The notes below the pieces were generated by a model. That model did not search any database. It was not told where the DNA came from and saw nothing but the letters and a program-made list of their open reading frames with translations. Below, in pieces: positions 54,332 through 63,494 of a stretch of DNA of 64,000 bases; the stretch's first letter is position 1, and every line of letters begins with the position of its first letter. Where the stretch lies: the NCBI GenBank assembly GCA_034670025.1, contig JAXMOE010000003.1, forward strand, positions 124,001 through 188,000, read 5' to 3'. A program made the position numbers and the translations under genes. The stretch comes from PGYR01 sp034670025. Its GTDB lineage: Bacteria > Bacteroidota > Ignavibacteria > Kapaibacteriales > UBA2268.

Positions 54332-55708
54332 ATGGAAAAAGTTACAAATAGTAAGAATAAAATAGAAAATTTGTCAACTGTTACGAAATGTAGGGCTATT
54401 GCCACTCACATTCTGAACCGTTATGACCGCAGTGATTCGTACATAGATAAACTATTGGAATCGGAGCTGAGGCGAACGGACATGGGCAGGAAAGACAAGG
54501 CGTTGCTTACTCAGCTGGTGAACGGAACTGTCCGTTGGCGTGCTAAGCTCGACTGGGTGCTTATTGGCTTTTTCCACGGTGAGTTCCACAAATCACTTAG
54601 TATAGTGAAGAACTCTATGCGAATTGCTTTGTATCAACTACTGTTTATGGATAAAATCCCAGAACACGCTGCTATCAACGAATCTGTAGAACTTGTGAAG
54701 CAAGTACAAGGACAAAAAGCCGCAAGTTTGGTCAATGGTGTGCTTCGTAATATCGTTAGAAATAAGCAGAATATCCGTTTTCCAAATGAAAATGAAGACA
54801 GAGTGTTTTATTTATCAATAATTCACTCTCATCCAAAGTGGATGACTAAGCGTTGGGTAAGGTTTTGGGGCGAAGAGTTTGCAGTAGAGCTAATGAAGGC
54901 AAACAATCAGATTCCATACATTGCTATGAGAATAAACAAGCTAAAAACCAGCAGAGAAGAAGTAGAAGAGATACTAACTAAAAACGAAATTAAGTTCGAA
55001 GAATCGAGCTATCACCCTGGCACTTATAAGGTGAAAAACTTAGGCAACAGCATAACTAAAACTGAGATATATCAGAAAGGATTTATGACTGTGCAAGACC
55101 CAGCGGCATCGCTTGCTGCAGTGCTAACCAATGCTAAGCCGGGAATGAAAGTTATTGATTTGTGTTCTGCTCCTGGTGGCAAATCGTTCAAAATAGCCGA
55201 GATGATGGAGAACAAAGGTACTTTGGTTTCCAATGATAAGTATTGGGGTAAACTGAAGATGCTAACTGCTGAAGCAGAAAGACTGGGTATAGAAATAATA
55301 GAACAACACAAAGAAGATGCTGTCGAGTGCACTGCCAAGGAAAAAGCAGACGTTGTGTTGATTGATGCTCCTTGTTCGGGTAGTGGTACATTCTCCAAAA
55401 AGCCAGATATAAAATGGAAGAAGGAGATAGAAGACATTTATAAACTGACAAAAATCCAGAAAGATATTCTGAAAAATGCACCTAACTTGGTCAAAGATGA
55501 TGGTGCTATTGTTTACTCTACTTGTTCGTTAGAACCAGATGAGAATATGGAAATAGCGAAGTGGTTTCTGAATACATTTCCTGAATACAAGATAGACCCT
55601 GCTGAGCAATATTTGCCAGAAGAAGTATGTAAAGATGGAGCTATGCAGATGTTCCCACACTTACACGGAACTGATGGCGCGTTTGCTGTCAGATTTGTAA
55701 AGAAATAA
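54332..55708 (+). CDS. rsmB: 16S rRNA m5C967 methyltransferase RsmB-like
   Basis: The enzyme methylates a cytosine in 16S rRNA. An N-terminal NusB-like helical domain (about 20-150, RAIATHILNRYDRSDSYID) is followed by a SAM-binding domain with DLCSAPGGK (about 275-283), DAPCSGSGTFSKKPDIKW (near 345) and the catalytic Cys near 398 in YSTCSLEPDEN. The 458-residue length and NusB fusion support RsmB over other m5C enzymes. It is followed 20 bp later by the ABC exporter gene, an arrangement without obvious functional meaning. Confidence 0.93.
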   Translation: MEKVTNSKNKIENLSTVTKCRAIATHILNRYDRSDSYIDKLLESELRRTDMGRKDKALLTQLVNGTVRWRAKLDWVLIGFFHGEFHKSLSIVKNSMRIALYQLLFMDKIPEHAAINESVELVKQVQGQKAASLVNGVLRNIVRNKQNIRFPNENEDRVFYLSIIHSHPKWMTKRWVRFWGEEFAVELMKANNQIPYIAMRINKLKTSREEVEEILTKNEIKFEESSYHPGTYKVKNLGNSITKTEIYQKGFMTVQDPAASLAAVLTNAKPGMKVIDLCSAPGGKSFKIAEMMENKGTLVSNDKYWGKLKMLTAEAERLGIEIIEQHKEDAVECTAKEKADVVLIDAPCSGSGTFSKKPDIKWKKEIEDIYKLTKIQKDILKNAPNLVKDDGAIVYSTCSLEPDENMEIAKWFLNTFPEYKIDPAEQYLPEEVCKDGAMQMFPHLHGTDGAFAVRFVKK

Positions 55709-55728
55709 CTCACTTTTTGTGATTAGAA

Positions 55729-57585
55729 ATGGCTGACAAGAAGAAAAAAAATCTTAATATTGGTGATGCTTACAGAATAGCGTGGTCTTTTACTAAGGAC
55801 AACCGACTATTGCTTTTTGCCTCATTTGTGTTGAATATCTTGTTCTCTCTTTTTAGTGCTGTTACTATAGCACTAATCAAACCAATTCTCAATTTCTTAT
55901 TTGAAGTTGGAGACCAAAAAGCTGTAAACGAAACGGCCTTGGATATTGGTTTTTTCCAAGAAATTAAAGACTCTTTCTTCGATTTTTTCTTAAAAATTAT
56001 AACTGGCGACACAGTGGAAGCGACTATGATACGGCTTGGTGTCGTGATTATAGTTATGTTTCTGTTCAAGAATTTATTCAAATACCTCGGTGCTGTGGTT
56101 GGCAACGTGTTCAACCAAAAGGTAATCAAAAACATTCGTGATACAGTGTTTTTCAAGGTTACTTCGCTTTCTATGGATTACTTCAATAGAGAGAAGCAAG
56201 GCACAATAATCTCCAAAGTAGCCAACGACGTGTCGCTACTCAACAACACTACCGTTGCCTCGATCAATGGTGTGATTAGGGACATTGTCCAGATAATCAT
56301 CTTTCTTTTCTTCTTGCTTACTATCTCGGTTCAGCTAACTCTGATTGCTTTTAGCACCTCGATATTATCGCTTGTTTTTATCAGAATTTCGGTGAAATAT
56401 CTGAAAAGATACGCCTCCAGAATGCAAGATGCTATGGCTAATTTTACAACTACATTGCAAGAATCGATTGGTGGTATTAGGGTGCTGAAATCACTGAATG
56501 CCAAAGAAGCGACCGATCAGCGATTTGCTACCGACACCGAAAGTTATGTCAAATCAGCTATAAAGCATAAGAAAGTAATGGCGCTCGTTCCAGCTGTGAA
56601 TGAGATATGGGCTATACTCGGGCTGTGTGTGGTTTTAGTAGTGGGTGGTCAACAAGTATTAGTAGCCAAAACAGTGAAGGCAGATGATCTGATGACATTT
56701 TTGTTTATGTTGTTTGCTCTTATGACTCCTATTACATCACTACTTAGCGCATATTCCAAATTGCAACAAGGGATTGTTGCAGGCGAAAGAGTGATGAGTA
56801 TTTTGAATGAGAAGCCAACGGTTTTAGACGGTACGAAAGAAATTACTTCAATGGAAAATGAATTAAAATTTGAGGGAGTTACTTTTGGTTATACTGCTAA
56901 TCCTGTACTCAAAAGTATTGATTTGACATTAGAAAAAGGTAAGAAAATCGCCTTTGTTGGCGGTAGTGGTAGCGGTAAATCGACCGCACTTGATTTGATT
57001 ACTCGGTTCTATGACCCCAAAGATGGTAAGTTGACACTTGATTGTACAGATGTGAAAGATATAAAGTTAGCAGATTATAGAGCTATGTTCGGTATAGTTT
57101 CGCAGGAGAATATTCTGTTCAACGACTCAATCTATAATAATATAATCTATGGTATGGAAGATGTTGAAGATGACGAAGTTATAAAGTCAGCAAAGATTGC
57201 TAATGCTTATAAGTTTATTATGAAGCTGCCAGACCAGTTTGACACAGTAATTGGTGACAGGGGAGTTACCCTATCTGGTGGTGAAAGACAAAGAGTTGCA
57301 ATAGCAAGGGCATTAGTCAGAAATCCAGAGATATTGATATTTGATGAAGCGACTTCGGCACTCGATGTAGAATCGGAAAAAGTAGTGCAAGATGCCATTG
57401 ACAGCTCGCTAAAAGACAAGACGGCAGTAATAGTAGCCCATCGGCTTTCTACCATAGTGAATTGCGATACTATCTATATGTTCAACAATGGCGAAGTAGT
57501 TGAGCAAGGCACTCACCAAGAGCTATTAGAGATGAATGGGTACTATAAAAACTTATATGACATTCAGTTCAAAAAGGGAATATAG
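55729..57585 (+). CDS. MsbA-like ABC exporter (fused permease and ATPase)
   Basis: The 618-residue half-transporter has six predicted membrane helices (about 25-370) and a C-terminal nucleotide-binding domain with Walker A GGSGSGKST (about 410), signature LSGGERQRVAIARAL and Walker B ILIFDEATSALD. These proteins dimerise and export lipids, drugs or peptides; the MsbA subgroup flips lipid A. No peptidase domain is present. It ends 4 bp from the convergent dCMP deaminase gene. Confidence 0.92.
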   Translation: MADKKKKNLNIGDAYRIAWSFTKDNRLLLFASFVLNILFSLFSAVTIALIKPILNFLFEVGDQKAVNETALDIGFFQEIKDSFFDFFLKIITGDTVEATMIRLGVVIIVMFLFKNLFKYLGAVVGNVFNQKVIKNIRDTVFFKVTSLSMDYFNREKQGTIISKVANDVSLLNNTTVASINGVIRDIVQIIIFLFFLLTISVQLTLIAFSTSILSLVFIRISVKYLKRYASRMQDAMANFTTTLQESIGGIRVLKSLNAKEATDQRFATDTESYVKSAIKHKKVMALVPAVNEIWAILGLCVVLVVGGQQVLVAKTVKADDLMTFLFMLFALMTPITSLLSAYSKLQQGIVAGERVMSILNEKPTVLDGTKEITSMENELKFEGVTFGYTANPVLKSIDLTLEKGKKIAFVGGSGSGKSTALDLITRFYDPKDGKLTLDCTDVKDIKLADYRAMFGIVSQENILFNDSIYNNIIYGMEDVEDDEVIKSAKIANAYKFIMKLPDQFDTVIGDRGVTLSGGERQRVAIARALVRNPEILIFDEATSALDVESEKVVQDAIDSSLKDKTAVIVAHRLSTIVNCDTIYMFNNGEVVEQGTHQELLEMNGYYKNLYDIQFKKGI

Positions 57586-57588
57586 CCC

Positions 57589-58143
57589 CTACTCCTGCTC
57601 ACCAGAATTATTCAAATAAACAGCAGCGTCATACATCTTGGCGTTCATATAAATCTCAGGTATAACTATGTCGCTTTTTACATATTCTACCTCTACCCCA
57701 GCTTCTTCGAACATAGACATAGTTCTTCTGGTAGCGTCCACCCATTTGCCGTTAGTGTGAGCGTCGTAAAAGTCTTGTCCATTCTGATGGATTACCACTT
57801 TAGAAATACCAGTCTGTATTATTCCTCTGGCACAATCGGTGCAAGGAGCCCACGGCACATAGAGTTTGCAATCTTTTAACTCTGTTCCCCTTCTTGCAGC
57901 ATTGTATATAGCGTTTCTTTCAGCGTGTTCCATCCAGAAATACTTTTCGCCGCCCTCTCTGCTTAATCTAGTTTCTTCTTTGTCTATTTCTATAGAGCGA
58001 GGAAGTGAGTTGTAACCAGTAGAGACTAATACATTGTCCCTGTCAACAATAACAGAACCCATGTGGGTGTGGCTGTCCTTACTTCTCATAGCTACCAAGT
58101 AGCACATAGTTAAATATAATTGATCCCAATCTGGTCTTTTCAA
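57589..58143 (-). CDS. Deoxycytidylate (dCMP) deaminase family protein
   Basis: This zinc enzyme deaminates dCMP to dUMP for thymidylate synthesis. The motif HAE is at 73-75 (WMEHAERNAIY) and PCTDC at 100-104 (zinc Cys101 and Cys104). The 184 residues include a C-terminal extension with ADPMYDAAVYLN-like residues, here MYDAAVYLNN. The family also includes ComEB-type proteins, so dCMP specificity is not certain. The start overlaps the upstream glycosyltransferase stop by 4 bp (ATGA). Confidence 0.85.
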   Translation of the reverse strand: MKRPDWDQLYLTMCYLVAMRSKDSHTHMGSVIVDRDNVLVSTGYNSLPRSIEIDKEETRLSREGGEKYFWMEHAERNAIYNAARRGTELKDCKLYVPWAPCTDCARGIIQTGISKVVIHQNGQDFYDAHTNGKWVDATRRTMSMFEEAGVEVEYVKSDIVIPEIYMNAKMYDAAVYLNNSGEQE

Positions 58144-59123
58144 CTGCTTTTCTCCATTATTTCTTTTACTTTTTTTGCACCACTAATCGATGATTTTAGT
58201 TGATTTTTGTCAACCAAATCAGATAGCTCTACTTTGTGTGAATTATATAATTTCAGTGCTTCGCCAGGATTCCCTTTGGACAAATGGACTGCTGCTAATA
58301 CATATTGTCTTAGCCCTTCTGTGTCTTTGTCATCCGATTCAAAATCTAACACTTGGCTTGCTTCGTTGTACTTGTCTGCACCCAAGTAAAGCTGCCCTAA
58401 TCGGACTTTTACTCGTTGCTGTTGGGTGTCGGTTAGTTCGTTCGAGCTTTCTATTTTTTCGAATATTTTTAGTGCTTCTGCTGTGTTTCCACCAGAAAAG
58501 TAGGTTTCGGCTAAGTGGTAATATTTCCAATCGTCTTCTTCTTCGCTTAGCTCTTGGCTGAGCAGACGAGTGTTGCGTTCTAACTTATCTTCACTTATTG
58601 CCTGATATCCAAAGTGTTCAATTTTCAAATCTGAATCATAAACATCATATTGTTCATCAATAGATTCGCGTATCTGTTCGTGTATGCTTCCAGTGAACCG
58701 AATAGATTCATCTCTTCGGAATAGACGAGTGTAACGGTGCTTTGAGATTAGTGATTCATTTTCTGAATCTATGTGATTTATTATTTCTAAGTTTATACCA
58801 CCTATGTTGGGTTGACTCATTTGTTCCAATGGCAAATCATCGGGCCCAAATAGTGCAATTTCATCAGCATCGATAACTAATATCCAATCGCCTCGGGAAT
58901 ACTCTATGGCGGTGTTTCTGGCGGTGCTGAAATTGTCAGTCCATTGGTGGTGATATACTTCGCAACCCAAGCGCGTACAGATTTCAGCGGTTTTGTCGTC
59001 GGAACCGGTGTCAATAACTATGATTTCGGTTGCTATGGATTGGATAGAATCAATAGCATTGGCTATGTTCTGCTCTTCATTTTTTACTATTATATTTACG
59101 GATATATTTGGATTAGTATTCAT
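58140..59123 (-). CDS. Glycosyltransferase family 2 protein with C-terminal TPR-like helices
   Basis: A GT-A fold enzyme of 327 residues. The donor-binding region includes VNIIVKNEEQNIANAID and IVIDTGSDDKTAEI, with the metal-binding DXD-type motif LVIDADE near 83-89. Residues about 200-320 are helical repeats resembling TPR (FEKIESSNELTDTQQQR). Such proteins often glycosylate surface glycans or proteins. It lies 23 bp downstream of a histidine kinase and 4-bp overlaps the deaminase. Confidence 0.88.
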   Translation of the reverse strand: MNTNPNISVNIIVKNEEQNIANAIDSIQSIATEIIVIDTGSDDKTAEICTRLGCEVYHHQWTDNFSTARNTAIEYSRGDWILVIDADEIALFGPDDLPLEQMSQPNIGGINLEIINHIDSENESLISKHRYTRLFRRDESIRFTGSIHEQIRESIDEQYDVYDSDLKIEHFGYQAISEDKLERNTRLLSQELSEEEDDWKYYHLAETYFSGGNTAEALKIFEKIESSNELTDTQQQRVKVRLGQLYLGADKYNEASQVLDFESDDKDTEGLRQYVLAAVHLSKGNPGEALKLYNSHKVELSDLVDKNQLKSSISGAKKVKEIMEKSS

Positions 59124-59146
59124 AGTTCAAATTTAATTAATAAATA

Positions 59147-61975
59147 CTAATTCTCACTACTTATTGGCAAAATAACGGTGATTTTTGTTCCTATTGAAAC
59201 TTCTGATTCCAATTCGATAGTTCCTTTCAGTGATTCGACAGATTTTTTTACAATTGACATGCCTAATCCTGTCCCTTCTATCGAGCCAGTGTTAGTGCTA
59301 CGGTAAAACGAATCGAATACTGCATCCAAGTCTTCTTCGGGTATTCCTATTCCTTTATCTTCTACAACAAAGTTAAACTTATTTTCATTGTTTGATGTTA
59401 GCGTAACGTGAACAGATTTGTCACGAGGTGAGTATTTTACAGCATTCATAATCAGGTTGTTAACTATATGGTCAACCAATCGCTTGTCAGATTTTATCAT
59501 AAAATCATTGGGTATATCCAATTCAATCTTGTGTTTATTATTATCAATAAACATTATATTTTCAGTGATTGATTTTATGGAATTAACCAAGTCAAAGCTG
59601 ATTATATTCAATTTTTTATTCAATTCAGATTTGCCAATCATCAGCACATCGTCGAGCAAATTTGTCATGCTCGAAACAGAGTGAGCTATATTACTAAATT
59701 GCTTTTTCTTTTGTTCTTCTGACATATTAGCCCAGTAATTTTCTAACAAACTGCTGGAAGAAAGAATAACTGTAAGTGGCGTTCTGTATTCGTGGGAAAC
59801 CATTTGGATGAAGCGAGTTTTGATTAGATTTAACTCTTTTTCATTTTCTAACGAAACTTGTAGTTCTTCTTGTGTTCTCTGCAATTCCGCTTGTGTGCTT
59901 TTGCGTTCTTCGTTTTCGTAACTGAGGTTTTCTAATGTTTTTTCTAACTGCTCAGTTCTTTTGGTAACTATTCGTTCTAAGTTTTTATTTAGTTCTTTTA
60001 GGTCATCTTGGTACTTGAATTTTGAGATAGTAGAAGCTAATATTTCGGATACTGAACTAAGTATTTGTACATCACTTTCTGAGTAAGCATTTTCTACGTG
60101 GTAGTCTTGTACCATAAGTACACCGTATAAGTCATCGCCAATCATCAGTGGAACACCCAGCCAACTTTTACAGACTGAGCCATACATACTCTCGTGATTG
60201 CCAATGTGCAATCTGACTTGTTCTTCGTTCAAGACCATTGGTTTTCTGTTTTTTATTACTTGATATGTTAGTGAAATGTCATCAGAAATATCAATGGATT
60301 CGAAGTTGTCATCTGTCTCATCAACAAAGTAGGGGAAATTTATCTTTTTATTCTTATCATCTATATAGCCAACAGCAAAGTTAGTAGCGTTTAGTATGTC
60401 TTTCAAGTTAGTATGAATTTTAGCATAAAGTCTGTCTAAGTTACTACTTAGGTTGGCTTCTCTTGAAATCTTAAATAAGGTTTCGGTTATTAATTTTGTT
60501 CTATTAATTTCCGTTAAATCTGTCAAGAAAAGCAACTTATTGCCATTTTCGTAATTAATATATTCCGAGGTACTAATCTTTAGTTCGTGCTTGCTCTTAT
60601 CCTGCAAAACAATATTAATTATATGCTGTAAAGTATTATCATTTTTGCATGTTAGAATGTTATCCAACAAATCTTCAGAACTTTTGTCAGCTAAGCAAGT
60701 ACGTAAATTCTTTCCTATTAGGTTTTGGTTATCAATATCAAGAAATTTGAATGCCGTCTCGTTGCCATCTAATATTCTACCTTTTCTATCTACAACTAAT
60801 ATTATTTCACTCGAAGAATTTACTACATTCCGTAGCAAAGATTCGCTTTTTTTGAGGTTTTCCTCAGCGTCTTTCCTTATTGTTATGTCCCTAGAAATAT
60901 GGTCTATTCTTTCAGGTTCAAATTTTTCGTATATAACATTCGAATTTTGATATAGCCAAACTGTGTTGCCATTCTTAGTTACTATGGGAAATTCTATCCA
61001 ATTTGTCTCATTCTCTTTAGCTAAGAATTTTTCATAGTGTGCTCGAACTGTTTCTAAGTAATCTGGGTGAACTAAATCCAATAGATTTTTATTGGACAAG
61101 TCTTCTTGGTCATATTCACTAATTTTGTGGCCTGGCTTGTTCATCTGGAGCATATTGCCTTCCAAATCTGTGCTGAACAATAGGTAATTAGCGGACTCAA
61201 CTATATCGCGATAGCGTTTTTCCGATTCGGATAGCTTTTGGTTTACTTCTTTCCAGTTAGTTATATCCCTTACTACACTGACTACTATGTTCTTGTTTTT
61301 GATTGGTATGCAGTTCCATTCTAACCACACATAATCGCCATCTTTATTTCTAAATCTGGTTTCGTGGCAAACAACAAAATTAAAATTATTCAAATCTTTT
61401 TGTTTTGTTTCGGAACGTTGTTTGTCTTCGGGGTGTATGTAGTCAAGCCAATTAGTGCCGAGCAATTTGTCATCGGAGTAGTTTAATATATCGCGCCACG
61501 AAGGGTTAACTTTTATGAACTCACCCTCAATTGTTTGTAGGGCAAACATATCGAGCGAGAAATTGAAAATATAATCTCGTTCGTCTTCTACTAATTTCAG
61601 GTTGGTAATATTACTCAGATATAGGTCTAAGTGGTCAACATTGCCTTCATCATCGAACACTGGGAAAATGAATGTCTTGTAGTGATTGCCACTTTTTGTT
61701 ACGTTTGTTTCAAATATTTCGGGTTCGCCGCTTTCAAAAACTTTGGTATAATACATATACCAAGTTTTATATATTCTTTCTACTAATTCGAAATCTTTGG
61801 CATTTTTACCAATGACTTCTTCTTCTGTGTAGTTGAAATCATGGAGAAAGGAATCATTAACAAACAAGACTCTAAAATCTTTGCTGATTTTGAAAAAATA
61901 GAGTGGCGAATGATTTACAATTCTTTTGTAATCTTCTAAATCTAATTTGATTTTATTTTTAAGACTCTGATTCAA
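59147..61975 (-). CDS. Multi-PAS/GAF cytosolic histidine kinase
   Basis: The 942-residue kinase has no membrane helices. Four PAS domains occur in order (about 20-125, 135-250, 255-370, 380-500; for example DYVWLEWNCIPIKNKN and GRILDGNETAFKFL), then a GAF domain (about 510-660), a coiled coil, HisKA with the phospho-acceptor near residue 728 in VSHEYRTPL, and HATPase boxes NLIMNAVKYS, DKGIGIPE and GTGLGMSIVKK. A cytosolic redox or small-ligand sensor is likely. No response regulator is adjacent. It is the first gene of a run with the glycosyltransferase and deaminase. Confidence 0.92.
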   Translation of the reverse strand: MNQSLKNKIKLDLEDYKRIVNHSPLYFFKISKDFRVLFVNDSFLHDFNYTEEEVIGKNAKDFELVERIYKTWYMYYTKVFESGEPEIFETNVTKSGNHYKTFIFPVFDDEGNVDHLDLYLSNITNLKLVEDERDYIFNFSLDMFALQTIEGEFIKVNPSWRDILNYSDDKLLGTNWLDYIHPEDKQRSETKQKDLNNFNFVVCHETRFRNKDGDYVWLEWNCIPIKNKNIVVSVVRDITNWKEVNQKLSESEKRYRDIVESANYLLFSTDLEGNMLQMNKPGHKISEYDQEDLSNKNLLDLVHPDYLETVRAHYEKFLAKENETNWIEFPIVTKNGNTVWLYQNSNVIYEKFEPERIDHISRDITIRKDAEENLKKSESLLRNVVNSSSEIILVVDRKGRILDGNETAFKFLDIDNQNLIGKNLRTCLADKSSEDLLDNILTCKNDNTLQHIINIVLQDKSKHELKISTSEYINYENGNKLLFLTDLTEINRTKLITETLFKISREANLSSNLDRLYAKIHTNLKDILNATNFAVGYIDDKNKKINFPYFVDETDDNFESIDISDDISLTYQVIKNRKPMVLNEEQVRLHIGNHESMYGSVCKSWLGVPLMIGDDLYGVLMVQDYHVENAYSESDVQILSSVSEILASTISKFKYQDDLKELNKNLERIVTKRTEQLEKTLENLSYENEERKSTQAELQRTQEELQVSLENEKELNLIKTRFIQMVSHEYRTPLTVILSSSSLLENYWANMSEEQKKKQFSNIAHSVSSMTNLLDDVLMIGKSELNKKLNIISFDLVNSIKSITENIMFIDNNKHKIELDIPNDFMIKSDKRLVDHIVNNLIMNAVKYSPRDKSVHVTLTSNNENKFNFVVEDKGIGIPEEDLDAVFDSFYRSTNTGSIEGTGLGMSIVKKSVESLKGTIELESEVSIGTKITVILPISSEN

Positions 61976-62096
61976 AAATAGTTTGGCTCTATGCTGTTTT
62001 GAAATAAAATTAAATATAATGATTACAAATATTATTTACAAATTATTTTATTTTAATATTACTGGGCAGTAGTTAATGCAGTGTTAATTTTGCTAA

Positions 62097-63494
62097 ATGA
62101 AAAAACACAGAGTATGCAGACCAGAAACCCCACAAGTGTTAGCCAATCAGTTGCACGATGGTGGGTGGAAAAGAGCGAAACATTTGGACAAGATAGAAGA
62201 GAAATTATTAGAAATATATAGTTCAAAAAATGATAGATTAATTGTAAATATGCCTCCTCGCCACGGAAAGTCTGAGTTAATCACAAAGATTTTTCCTTTG
62301 TGGTGGCTAATAAACAACCCTAATGATAGAATTATTATATCAACTTACAATAGCAAGCTGTCCGAGTATTTTGGGAGAGAAATTTTAGATAATTTCAAGC
62401 GAATTGCTTCGGATTATGGATTGTCGTTGAACAATTCCCAGAAATCGAAGTCAGAGTTTGTAACTAATGCAAACGGTAGCATGACCGCTGTAGGAGTAGG
62501 CGGAACACTTACGGGCAAAGGAGCGGACTTGATAATAGTTGATGACCCAATAAAAAATGACAAAGAGGCAAACTCGGAAACCAGGCGAGACAGCTTGATG
62601 GAGTGGTTCAACGCTACTTTGCTCACAAGGTTGGAGCCGGGTGGGGCTGTGATATTGGTGATGACCAGGTGGCACGAGGATGATTTGGCTAGGCGAATGC
62701 TACAAAGCAAAGACTGGGATTCACTCATTTTTCCCGCTATTGCAACTAAGCCAGATGAATTAGGCAGAAAGGTGGGCGATGCTCTGTGGGAAGAGCGGTA
62801 CAGCATATCAGATTTGCTGAAAAAGAAACAAGCCATTGGGCAGTATTGGTTTGCAGGGCTATATCAACAAGAGCCAACCCCAAGCGAAGGTGGATTGTTT
62901 AACAGAGATGATTTGCAATATTTCGATTATCAGAATGGAATTATAATGCAAAAAGGCAAAGCAATAGCGCAAGTAAATGACATTATGTTTGCTTGCGATT
63001 TGGCTATTTCTACTTCTGATAAAGCTGATTACACTGTGGTAGCTATATTTACCTCGGATGAGCGGAAAAATCTGTACCTGATAGATTTGTATAGGGACAA
63101 GATAGTACCAACACGTCACAAAGATATAATTGCAGATCTGAACAAGAAATACAACCCAGTTCTGATTGGAGTGGAATCCGTTCAATACCAAGCGAGTTTG
63201 TTCTACCAGCTTTCGGAATTGGGTTTACCTGTTGTAAAGTTAGTACCTCGCAAGGACAAGCTGTCGAGGGCATTGCCTCTGTCCGCATTTGTTGAAAACA
63301 GAAAGCTATACATTAACAAGCAGATTGCAGCAATTACTGATTTGGAAAAAGAGTTAATCAATTTCCCCAATGGCAAGCATGATGATATTGTCGATACACT
63401 TGCTTATGCAGTAGAGATGATTATGAGAAAATCAAGTATTCAGCCAACTGGTATTGGTACAGAAAAATTGGAGGAATTTAGCTTGTTTCGGTGA
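62097..63494 (+). CDS. Phage-type terminase large subunit
   Basis: The 465-residue protein has a DNA-translocating ATPase with Walker A PPRHGKSE (53-60), Walker B LIIVDDP (145-151) and a C-terminal RNase H-like nuclease with Asp residues in ACDLAIS (near 300) and a DDIVD motif near the end (HDDIVDTLAYA). It is complete. No portal, capsid, small terminase or integrase genes are near, so it is either the residue of a lost prophage or a domesticated packaging/nuclease gene. Codon and base use are similar to neighbours. Its stop abuts the stop of the convergent glycosyltransferase with no gap. Confidence 0.88.
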   Translation: MKKHRVCRPETPQVLANQLHDGGWKRAKHLDKIEEKLLEIYSSKNDRLIVNMPPRHGKSELITKIFPLWWLINNPNDRIIISTYNSKLSEYFGREILDNFKRIASDYGLSLNNSQKSKSEFVTNANGSMTAVGVGGTLTGKGADLIIVDDPIKNDKEANSETRRDSLMEWFNATLLTRLEPGGAVILVMTRWHEDDLARRMLQSKDWDSLIFPAIATKPDELGRKVGDALWEERYSISDLLKKKQAIGQYWFAGLYQQEPTPSEGGLFNRDDLQYFDYQNGIIMQKGKAIAQVNDIMFACDLAISTSDKADYTVVAIFTSDERKNLYLIDLYRDKIVPTRHKDIIADLNKKYNPVLIGVESVQYQASLFYQLSELGLPVVKLVPRKDKLSRALPLSAFVENRKLYINKQIAAITDLEKELINFPNGKHDDIVDTLAYAVEMIMRKSSIQPTGIGTEKLEEFSLFR

